The position numbers and the translations under genes are program-made. 16,067 nucleotides of DNA from Oscillospiraceae bacterium (GTDB lineage: Bacteria > Bacillota > Clostridia > Oscillospirales > UBA929). This document shows, one piece after another, positions 8,369 to 14,322 of the stretch. The DNA is taken from assembly GCA_031282535.1 (NCBI GenBank), contig JAITDM010000163.1, positions 1 through 16,067 on the forward strand. Direction: 5' to 3'. Numbering within the stretch: the stretch's first letter is position 1; each line of letters opens with the position of its first letter. The notes under the pieces are model-generated. The model had not been told where the DNA came from. It was given only the letters and a program-made list of their open reading frames with translations, and did not search any database.

Positions 8369-10128
8369 GACTTCACCCCGGACGGCAGGCGCACGGTGAC
8401 GCATGTCCCCTCGCCCAGCGTGCTGTCGATTTGGATCTCGCCGCCGTGGGCGTCGACGATCTCCCGGGCGATGGAGAGCCCCAGTCCGGTGCCGCCCGAC
8501 TGGCGGGAACGGGCGCGGTCCACGCGGTAGAACCGCTCGAAGAGACGGGGCATGTCCTCCGGCGGGACCCCGATCCCGTTGTCCTTCACGGTGATCCACA
8601 CGCCGGCCCCGTCCGCGCCGGCCGCCATCTCGATCCGGCCGCCGTCAGGCGTGTACTTGATGGCGTTCGAGAGCACGTTGACGATCACCTGCTCGATCCG
8701 CGCCCGGTCGGCCACGATGTCGGGGAGCATGCTGACAAACTCCAGCGTGACGTCGTGCCCCTTTTTGCGCGCCTCCATCCGCATGGCGTCGTAGGTGTTT
8801 TTCAGCACGTCGGCGAGGGGGCAGGGTTCAAAATGCCAGTCCATCTTGCCGTAGTCGAACCGGGAGAGCGTCAGCAGGTCCCGCACGATGCGGCTCATGC
8901 GCTCCGCCTCGTTCAGGATGACCTGGGAGAAGGAGCGGGCGGTGTCGCGCGGCAGGTCCTCCGCGCCGGAGAGCGTCTCGGCGTAACTGCGGATGTTTGT
9001 GAGCGGCGTGCGCAGCTCGTGCGACACGTTGGAGACAAATTCCCGGCGCATCTCGTCCAGCTTTTTTTGCTCGGTCACGTCGTGGATGACCGCCATGACG
9101 CCCTCGGCGTCCGCGCCGCCGAAGGGGGCCAGGGAGACCTGCAGCGTGCGCCCCCGGTTCACATATTCCCGCTGCAGCACGCGCGGCTGGCCCACCGAGA
9201 GCACCTCTCCCAGCGGCGCCAGCCCCCCCAGCACCTCGTCGTAAGAGCGCATCTTGTCAAAGGGGATCCCCAGCATGGCCTCGGCGGCGGGGTTCGCCTG
9301 GATCGGACAGCCCTCCTCGGAGAAGGCGGCCACGCCGTCCTTCATGTGAAGAAACAGCGTGCCCAGCTTGTCGCGCTCCGAACCGACCTCCTCCAGCGTC
9401 CGCCGCAGCACGTCGGCCATGTGGTTGAATGTCCCCGTGAGCACGCCGATCTCGTCGGTCGAACGCACCGTGAGCTCGTGCGTGAAGTCCCCGGAGGCCA
9501 TCAGCGTGGCGCCCCGGGTCAGGTCCTCCAGCGGCATCGTAATGGCCTTGGAGAACACAAACGAGAGCAGGCAGGCAAACAGAAGCCCGACCACCAGCGC
9601 CTCCACGATGATGGTGAAGAGCTGGATGATCAGGGTCTGCATGCTGTCTTTGGTGTCCTTGATATAGACAATGTACGCCGGCTGCGGCCCGATGGGCACC
9701 GCGACGTCCAGGTAGGGGTCGCCCGCGCGCTGCGAATACTGGGGCAGCTTGGTGTTCATCGCCCGCAAGATGGTGGGCGTGAGCGCCAGCCGCTCGCCGG
9801 CCTCCTGGTCGGAGCCGTCCAGAAAGTCGCCGGACGCGGCGTCCAAGATATAGTAGTTGCGCTGCCCCGTGTCGATGCCCAGCACCCCCGAGAAGGCGCG
9901 CAGCACCTCTTTGAGGCGGGCCGGCGCGTCGGCGCCCTGGTCGGCGGCGGCATAGAGGCTGGCGGCGAAGTCCTCGTTGTTTGAAAATGTATCCGACATC
10001 GTACTGACAAAGTTCTCAAGCTGAAAACGCGCGACGCTGTTGATGAGGAAGGTCCCCACCACGGACATCATCAGGACAATCAGCAGCAGCATAAACAGCA
10101 CGAGCCGGGCACGCAGACTGCGAAACAC
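8365..10128 (-). CDS. walK: Sensor histidine kinase WalK (VicK/YycG family)
   Basis: This 587-residue membrane kinase autophosphorylates on His and passes the phosphate to WalR to control cell-wall turnover. Domains in order: TM1 (about 8-30), an extracytoplasmic sensor region (about 31-160), TM2 (about 165-192), HAMP (about 193-245), a PAS domain (about 255-355), HisKA with the phosphoacceptor in NVSHELRTPL (His370), and HATPase_c with N box NVLSNAIKYTPDGG (484-497), G1 DNGIG (516-520), F box LFERFYRVD (529-537) and G2 GGTGLGLS (545-552). The two-TM, HAMP, PAS architecture is that of WalK. The start is GTG (10126-10128) with AAAGGCGGTGAT just upstream. It lies 139 bp after walR, across a duplicated segment, and is fused by a 4-bp overlap to yycH. 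Confidence 0.95.
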   Translation of the reverse strand: MFRSLRARLVLFMLLLIVLMMSVVGTFLINSVARFQLENFVSTMSDTFSNNEDFAASLYAAADQGADAPARLKEVLRAFSGVLGIDTGQRNYYILDAASGDFLDGSDQEAGERLALTPTILRAMNTKLPQYSQRAGDPYLDVAVPIGPQPAYIVYIKDTKDSMQTLIIQLFTIIVEALVVGLLFACLLSFVFSKAITMPLEDLTRGATLMASGDFTHELTVRSTDEIGVLTGTFNHMADVLRRTLEEVGSERDKLGTLFLHMKDGVAAFSEEGCPIQANPAAEAMLGIPFDKMRSYDEVLGGLAPLGEVLSVGQPRVLQREYVNRGRTLQVSLAPFGGADAEGVMAVIHDVTEQKKLDEMRREFVSNVSHELRTPLTNIRSYAETLSGAEDLPRDTARSFSQVILNEAERMSRIVRDLLTLSRFDYGKMDWHFEPCPLADVLKNTYDAMRMEARKKGHDVTLEFVSMLPDIVADRARIEQVIVNVLSNAIKYTPDGGRIEMAAGADGAGVWITVKDNGIGVPPEDMPRLFERFYRVDRARSRQSGGTGLGLSIAREIVDAHGGEIQIDSTLGEGTCVTVRLPSGVKS

Positions 10129-10156
10129 CGGATATCACCGCCTTTCACTTAGGCCC

Positions 10157-10274
10157 GCAAACAGATGTGCCCCCAAGGGCGCAATCTGTAAAATCTTTTC
10201 ATCGGCCCCCGTCATCGGGGGCCGGCAACCAGATGTGCCCCCAAGGGCACAATCTATAAAAATCTTTTCATCGG
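10157..10274. repeat. Direct repeat and hairpin in the walR-walK gap, overlapping the walR stop
   Basis: Two copies of about 50 bp (10157-10205 and 10225-10274) begin GCAAACAGATGTGCCCCCAA and GCAACCAGATGTGCCCCCAA and differ at only a few positions. The right copy contains the walR stop (10268-10270). A third partial copy (GCCGGCAAACAGG) lies inside walR. Between them is a hairpin, CGGCCCCC / GGGGGCCG (10203-10210 and 10217-10224). Neither strand has a following T-tract. It looks like a local duplication of the walR 3' end. Confidence 0.85.
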
Positions 10275-10978
10275 GGGCCGGCAAACAGGTAGCCCGCGCC
10301 GCGGCGGGTCAGCAAAAGGGCGGGGTCGCTGGGGTTGTCCTCAATCTTTTCCCGCAGCCGGCGTACCGCCACATCCACGGTGCGCAGATCACCATAATAT
10401 TCGTAGTTCCAGACCTTCTCCATGAGCTCCTCGCGCGTGAACACATTGTCCGGATGGCGCATAAAGAAGTGCAGCAGATCGTACTCCCGCTGGGAAAGCA
10501 GCAGCGTCCGCCCCTGCTTTGTGACCTCCATGCGCCCCGGGTGGAGCGCGATGTTCCCCGCCGTGAGAACGGGTTCGCCCGGGGGGGCGGGGGCGTCCGC
10601 GATGGCCGTGCGGCGGATGTTGGCGCGCACGCGCGCCAACAGCTCCTGCATCGAAAACGGCTTGGTGATGTAATCGTCGGCGCCGAGCTCCAGCCCCAGC
10701 ACCTTGTCCGTCTCCTCCTCGCGGGCGGTCAGCATCAAAATGGGGGCGTTGAACCCGCCGGCGCGCAGCCGGCGGCAGACCTCGAAGCCGTCCAGCCGGG
10801 GCAGCATGACGTCCAGCAGCACAAGGTCCGGATTCTTCTCCACGGCCATGGCGAGGCCCGCCGCCCCGTCCGGCGCCGAAAGGGGCGCATACCCCGCCCG
10901 CGCCAGATTGAAAGACAAAATGTCGACGATCGCGGGTTCGTCCTCCACGATCAAAATACACCGCTGCGCGGCACCCAT
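10268..10978 (-). CDS. walR: Response regulator WalR (VicR/YycF, OmpR family)
   Basis: The 236-residue protein has a receiver domain (about 7-118) and an OmpR-type winged-helix DNA-binding domain (about 136-234). Receiver residues are the acidic pocket EDE (12-14), the phosphoacceptor Asp56 in LVLLDVMLP, T84 in MLTA, and Lys106 in DDYITKPF. The effector domain shows LSQREYDLLHFFMRHPDNVFTREELMEKVW and the recognition region TVDVAVRRLREKIE, then RRGAGYLF. This set, with a WalK-type kinase downstream, fits WalR, the essential regulator of peptidoglycan hydrolases in many Firmicutes. PhoP-like regulators share the fold, but the yycH/yycI context favours WalR. The ATG is at 10976-10978 with AGAGGGG upstream. 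It follows nudF by 48 bp. Confidence 0.94.
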   Translation of the reverse strand: MGAAQRCILIVEDEPAIVDILSFNLARAGYAPLSAPDGAAGLAMAVEKNPDLVLLDVMLPRLDGFEVCRRLRAGGFNAPILMLTAREEETDKVLGLELGADDYITKPFSMQELLARVRANIRRTAIADAPAPPGEPVLTAGNIALHPGRMEVTKQGRTLLLSQREYDLLHFFMRHPDNVFTREELMEKVWNYEYYGDLRTVDVAVRRLREKIEDNPSDPALLLTRRGAGYLFAGPR

Positions 10979-11026
10979 CTCATTCCCCTCTTTCTTTCTA
11001 CACCGCCGGCGCTTGGACGCCCCGGA

Positions 11027-11581
11027 TCACTTCGTGTCCGGCGCCGCGCCCGGCAGCCGGCCGCGGGCCATCAAAACGCCGGCGATGGTCTTGGCGTCGC
11101 GGACCCGCCCGTCCAAAATGCAGGCCGTCATCTCGTCGAGCGGCACATGGACGACCTCCAGCCACTCGTCCTCGTCCGGATTGGCCCCCGCCTGGGTGAG
11201 GTCCGTGGCCAAAAAGAGATAGAGCTTTTCTTGGCAGTACCCCGGCGTCGGGTAGAGGACGCCGAGCGGCTCGTAGCGCCCGGGGGTGTAGCCCGTCTCC
11301 TCCAGCAGCTCGCGCCGGCCGGCGTCGGCCGGGTCCTCGCCCGGCTCCAGTTTGCCGGCGGGGATTTCCAGCAAAATCTCCCCCATCGGGTGGCGGTACT
11401 GGCGCACCGCCACCACCCGGCGGTCCCGTGTCACCGCCACGACGGCGACGCCGCCGGGGTGCACCACCACCTCACGGGTGGCCTCCTTACCGTCCGGCAG
11501 CGTCACCCGATCCACCCGCACATCGACAATTCGGCCCCGATACAGGGTCTCGCCCCCGAGGGGCGTCTCCCGGAGATCCAA
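11027..11581 (-). CDS. nudF: ADP-ribose pyrophosphatase (NUDIX hydrolase)
   Basis: This 184-residue protein hydrolyses ADP-ribose to AMP and ribose-5-phosphate, by family assignment. It carries a complete Nudix box, GX5EX7REUXEEXGU, starting GKLEPGEDPADAGRRELLEE and ending TGY. Upstream is VVAVRQYRHPMGEILLEIPAG, the usual lead-in of ADP-ribose pyrophosphatases, and after the box YPTPGYCQEKLYLFLA. The start is TTG (11579-11581) with a very strong AAAGGAGGTG seven bases upstream, so an unusual start codon is well supported. It is the first gene of the wal operon, directly behind the promoter. In the wal operons I know, walR is first, so this is an unusual partner. Confidence 0.93.
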   Translation of the reverse strand: MDLRETPLGGETLYRGRIVDVRVDRVTLPDGKEATREVVVHPGGVAVVAVTRDRRVVAVRQYRHPMGEILLEIPAGKLEPGEDPADAGRRELLEETGYTPGRYEPLGVLYPTPGYCQEKLYLFLATDLTQAGANPDEDEWLEVVHVPLDEMTACILDGRVRDAKTIAGVLMARGRLPGAAPDTK

Positions 11582-11614
11582 CGGCCGACACCTCCTTTAC
11601 CCAATTCTTTTTTT

Positions 11615-11643
11615 ATTATACACCCTTTTTCGGCGTTTCTCAA
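11615..11643 (-). promoter_or_regulatory. Sigma-A-type promoter of the nudF-walRK-yycHI operon
   Basis: On the minus strand: TTGAGA (11643-11638), a 17-bp spacer and TATAAT (11620-11615). Initiation is expected near 11608, leaving a leader of about 27 nt that contains the AAAGGAGGTG ribosome binding site. No other strong promoter is seen before walR. Confidence 0.88.
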
Positions 11644-11989
11644 TCGGGCGCCTCCAATATCTTCGCGCGCGGCATGGCGCCGGTTCTTTTCGGGCCTTGA
11701 TCGGGTGTTTTTTTGGGTTTTTCTGCATTTTTTCGCGGCATTTTTCCGCGGCGGCGCAAGGGAGCGGCTGGATTCTCTACCCATTTCTCACCCGAATTAT
11801 GGATGCAAAATGGGAAAAACCACCCGTTCGGGTAGTAGGATTTCTCTGAAAAAGCAGGTAAAATAAGACTGTAAACAGCAAACACCCACATGTACCGGCC
11901 GGTCGGGCCGGACGACATAAACTCAGAGGGATGGGCAACGATATATTCAACCCCGCGCAGAGCAACTTTCATTCTTCGCCAGAGGATGC

Positions 11990-12050
11990 GGCAGCGGGAC
12001 CGCCGCTTAACTCAAAAAGTCTTTTTTTGACAGATGAGCGGTCCCCTGCC
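11990..12050. repeat. Large nested inverted repeat
   Basis: The outer stem is GGCAG, a bulged C, GGGACCGC (11990-12003) pairing with GCGGTCCCCTGCC (12038-12050): 13 bp with one bulge. Inside it, TCAAAAA pairs with TTTTTGA (about 12012-12030). The function is unknown; it could be part of a structured RNA or a mobile palindrome. Confidence 0.7.
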
Positions 12051-12122
12051 CACCCCCGCCAAGTCTCTGCTCCGCAACAGGCGGCCTCCTTCAACCTTTT
12101 ACGTCGCTATGCTTCACACTCC

Positions 12123-12156
12123 GTCCTGTCGGGTGACCTCCAACACCCGGCGGGAC
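12123..12156. repeat. 13-bp hairpin
   Basis: GTCCTGTCGGGTG (12123-12135) and CACCCGGCGGGAC (12144-12156) pair throughout as RNA of the plus strand, with two G-U pairs and an 8-nt loop. G-U pairs read better as RNA than as a DNA operator. Confidence 0.7.
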
Positions 12157-12169
12157 CATGGGGAAATCA

Positions 12170-12212
12170 AGCGCAGAGGCCGGGCATCCCAGCTTGCCCG
12201 GTCTCTTGCGCT
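12170..12212. repeat. 17-bp hairpin with one bulge
   Basis: AGCGCAGAGGCCGGGCA (12170-12186) pairs with 12195-12212 around an 8-nt loop. There is one bulged T and one G-U. It is 14 nt downstream of the 13-bp hairpin, on the same side of the amt promoter. Confidence 0.7.
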
Positions 12213-12250
12213 GTCCGGAAAACAATGCCCACGGCACCGCGCACGGCCCG

Positions 12251-12284
12251 ATTTTGCAAGCCGCGCCCCCGCATCTTGCAAAAT
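12251..12284. promoter_or_regulatory. Operator-like inverted repeat upstream of the amt promoter
   Basis: ATTTTGCAAG (12251-12260) and CTTGCAAAAT (12275-12284) form a perfect 10-bp inverted repeat with a 14-nt G+C-rich spacer. It ends 24 bp before the -35 box. The centre-to-centre spacing of the arms, 24 bp, is a little over two helical turns, a geometry seen for dimeric or tetrameric activators. It does not match the GlnR/TnrA consensus. The regulator is unknown. Confidence 0.6.
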
Positions 12285-12308
12285 ATCCGGTCTCCGTCAA
12301 TTTTTTGC

Positions 12309-12337
12309 TTGACAAAGCCGACATTGTGTTGTATCAT
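12309..12337 (+). promoter_or_regulatory. Sigma-A-type promoter of the first amt-PII gene
   Basis: A perfect TTGACA (12309-12314), a 17-bp spacer and TATCAT (12332-12337). The start is predicted near 12344, giving a leader of about 87 nt that begins with a terminator-like hairpin. No sigma-54 motif is seen. Confidence 0.9.
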
Positions 12338-12351
12338 AGGCGAAAGGTAGC

Positions 12352-12395
12352 AAAGACGCTGCGTATTCCAAGAGGGGGTACATGGCGTCTTTTTT
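12352..12395 (+). terminator. Terminator-like hairpin in the amt leader
   Basis: AAAGACGC (12352-12359) pairs with GCGTCTTT (12385-12392). Inside, GTATTCC (12363-12369) pairs with GGGGTAC (12375-12381) around AAGAG. The stem runs directly into T6 (12390-12395). It starts about 8 nt after the predicted transcription start and ends about 35 nt before the amt ATG. It could be an attenuator needing an antitermination protein. Confidence 0.7.
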
Positions 12396-12430
12396 AATAA
12401 TTTTAAAAGGGGAAAGGGGGGAAGGTGTCT

Positions 12431-14164
12431 ATGTCTCAAGTTATCATTGATAGCCTTTGGGTGGCGCTGGCGGCGTTCCTGGTTTTCTGGATGAACCTGG
12501 GTTTCGCGTCGGTGGAATCCGGCATGGCCCGCTCGAAAAATGCGGTCAACATCCTCAGCAAAAACTTCATCGTGTTCGCTGTTTCCTCGCTCGGCTTCAT
12601 GCTGCTCGGTTTTGGCCTGATGTTCGGCAGCGCCAACCCCATCATAGGCACGCAGAACATTTGGATTTTGAACGGCATCCCCGAGTTTTACACCAATCCC
12701 GACACCCTGCTTTTGGGTTCCCCCATCGCGTTTTGGATCAAGTTTTTCTGGCAGCTTGTGTTTTGCGGTACGGCGGCCACCATCGTTTCCGGCGCCGTGG
12801 CAGAACGTGTAAAATACGTATCCTTCATCGTCTTTTCATTTGCCTTGACGCTGGTGATCTACCCCATCATCGGCCACTGGATCTGGGGCGGCGGCTGGCT
12901 GGCGGCGCTGGGCTTCCAGGATTTTGCCGGGGGCACCGTGGTCCATTCCCTGGGCGGCTGGGCGGCCCTGGCGGGCGCGATCATCCTGGGGCCGCGCATT
13001 GGCAAATACGGCAAAGACGGCAAACCCAGAGCGATTCCCGGGCACAACATGAGCTTGGCGGTGATCGGCGTATTTGTGCTGTGGCTCGGCTGGTTCGGTT
13101 TCAACCCCGGCTCCACGCTGAGCTTTGCCAACCCGGGCGACGTGGCCCACGTGCTGCTCACGACAAACACGGCGGCCATTGCCGGCATCTTACTGTCCAC
13201 GGTGACCAGCTGGTTCAAAGTCGGCAAACCGGATCTTGGCATGACCATCAACGGCTGCCTCGCGGGTTTGGTCATCATCACGCCCGGCGCGGCCTATGTG
13301 AGCATTCCGGCTTCTTTGCTCCTTGGCGCGATTGGCGGCATTGTGGTGGTGTTTGCGGTTCTTGCGTTTGACAAGGCCAAAGTGGACGACCCGGTTGGCG
13401 CCACCAGCGTTCACCTGGTGTGCGGCGTCTTGGGTACATTGGCGATCGGTTTGTTCGCGGAAGAAGGCATCACCACCCTCTCCCCCGCCAACGGTCTTTT
13501 TTATGGTGGAGGCTTCGGATTGCTTGGCATTCAGACGCTCGGCGTTGTTGCCGTCGCGGTCTTCGGATTTGTGACCTCCGCACTGGTGTGGCTCGTCTTG
13601 AAAAAAACCCTTGGCATTCGCGTGAGCACCCGGGAGGAGTTGGAAGGCCTTGACATCGGTGAACACGGCAACAAAGCGTACCCCGACTTTGCGGCGGCGG
13701 TGAATATGCTGTCGGAAGACGACGAGGTGATCGCCATCAGCCCGCCCAAGCCGGTGGTCCCTGTGAAGCAGGCCATCTCGATTGTCAACACGGCGGATCC
13801 GCACGCCAAGATTACCAAGGTCTCCATCATCACCGGGTACGACCGGATGTCCAAACTGCAGGAGTCCTTGGACTCCATTGGCATCACCGGTATGACGATC
13901 ACCAGCGTCATGGGATACGGCATGCAAAAAGGTCATCCGAAAGAATATTACCGCGGCACGCCTGTGGAAACCAAGCTGCTGCCCAAAGTGCAGCTGGACA
14001 TTGTCATCTGCAAAGTGCCTGTGCCCACGCTGGTGGACGCGGTCAAACGGGCGCTCTACACCGGAAACATCGGCGACGGCAAGCTCTTCATCAGCAATGT
14101 GGAAAATGTGATCAAAGTCCGTACCGGCGAAGAAGGCTACGACGCCTTGCAGGACGAAGCGTAA
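12431..14164 (+). CDS. amt: Ammonium transporter fused to a PII signal protein (Amt-GlnB), copy 1
   Basis: The 577-residue protein has an Amt channel (about 5-400, eleven expected TM segments) and a full PII domain (about 458-577). Channel residues: gate Phe111 and Phe224 (GFNPGS), Asp164 and twin-His partner His172 in DFAGGTVVH, second His328 in ATSVHLVCG. Between the parts is a linker of about 50 residues containing EHGNKAYPDF and an acidic stretch. The PII part shows the T-loop YGMQKGHPKEYYRG, LLPKVQLDIV, the nucleotide-binding B-loop TGNIGDGKLF (544-553) and the C-loop KVRTGEEG. Arg508 aligns with E. coli GlnK Arg47, which inserts into the channel; the Tyr51 position is Val512. The ATG at 12431 follows GGAAGG (12420-12425); the GTG at 12425 overlaps that site and is less likely. 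Its third positions look less G+C-rich than those of copy 2. Confidence 0.95.
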   Translation: MSQVIIDSLWVALAAFLVFWMNLGFASVESGMARSKNAVNILSKNFIVFAVSSLGFMLLGFGLMFGSANPIIGTQNIWILNGIPEFYTNPDTLLLGSPIAFWIKFFWQLVFCGTAATIVSGAVAERVKYVSFIVFSFALTLVIYPIIGHWIWGGGWLAALGFQDFAGGTVVHSLGGWAALAGAIILGPRIGKYGKDGKPRAIPGHNMSLAVIGVFVLWLGWFGFNPGSTLSFANPGDVAHVLLTTNTAAIAGILLSTVTSWFKVGKPDLGMTINGCLAGLVIITPGAAYVSIPASLLLGAIGGIVVVFAVLAFDKAKVDDPVGATSVHLVCGVLGTLAIGLFAEEGITTLSPANGLFYGGGFGLLGIQTLGVVAVAVFGFVTSALVWLVLKKTLGIRVSTREELEGLDIGEHGNKAYPDFAAAVNMLSEDDEVIAISPPKPVVPVKQAISIVNTADPHAKITKVSIITGYDRMSKLQESLDSIGITGMTITSVMGYGMQKGHPKEYYRGTPVETKLLPKVQLDIVICKVPVPTLVDAVKRALYTGNIGDGKLFISNVENVIKVRTGEEGYDALQDEA

Positions 14165-14206
14165 AGCGGAGGTCATTCGCGACCAAGCGGTCAGTCAGGG
14201 CAAAGG

Positions 14207-14251
14207 CAAAGGCGCCGACAGAAAAAATCTGGGGGCGTCTTTGTTTTTTTT
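14207..14251 (+). terminator. Terminator with an alternative pairing, between the two amt-PII genes
   Basis: CAAAGGCGCC (14207-14216) pairs with GGCGTCTTTG (14234-14243), with an inner CAGA/TCTG helix, followed by T8 (14244-14251). The left arm GGCGCCGA (14211-14218) can instead pair perfectly with TCGGCGCC (14251-14258) just past the T-tract, an arrangement resembling terminator versus antiterminator. Confidence 0.85.
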
Positions 14252-14322
14252 CGGCGCCGTGCCTGGACGTTGAACGTGCAGGCCTCTGCGGCGCCGGACA
14301 GATATGATGGGAGGTAATTTGT

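Larger units (their letters stand above)
11644..12308. other. Long intergenic region without a convincing gene
   Basis: Between the divergent nudF and amt promoters lie about 665 bp in which no frame shows a good ribosome binding site with a recognisable product. The left part (about 11700-11760) is T-rich with a 13-bp tandem motif (GCATTTTTTCGCG then GCATTTTTCCGCG). CCGGCC / GGCCGG (11895-11900 and 11906-11911) forms a small hairpin. The right half holds four stronger inverted repeats listed separately. The open frames here (for example minus 11972-11640) have ordinary low-complexity translations and overlap the nudF promoter. Confidence 0.7.

Noticed and set aside
8431..9984. Long open frame opposite walK (517 codons), and similar ones opposite dnaX, nudF/walR and both amt genes
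   Set aside because: High G+C makes antisense frames long. They lack ribosome binding sites and recognisable motifs, while the opposite strand encodes clear families.
11640..11972. Minus-strand frame of 110 codons upstream of nudF
   Set aside because: Its 3' half is low-complexity basic sequence that overlaps the nudF promoter, and no family resemblance was seen.
12251..12284. GlnR/TnrA box
   Set aside because: The arms and spacer do not match TGTNAN7TNACA.
11931..12350. Plus-strand frame of 139 codons before amt
   Set aside because: It runs through all four hairpins and the amt promoter, with Pro/Arg/Ser-rich translation and no good ribosome binding site.
12352..12395. ANTAR-type dual-hairpin target in the amt leader
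   Set aside because: That motif needs two stems with six-base loops having A at position 1 and G at position 4. Only one stem is present and its loop (AAGAG or AAGAGG) does not fit.
14270..14313. Promoter for the second amt-PII gene
   Set aside because: TTGAAC and TATGAT are present but about 27 bp apart, too far for a sigma-A promoter.
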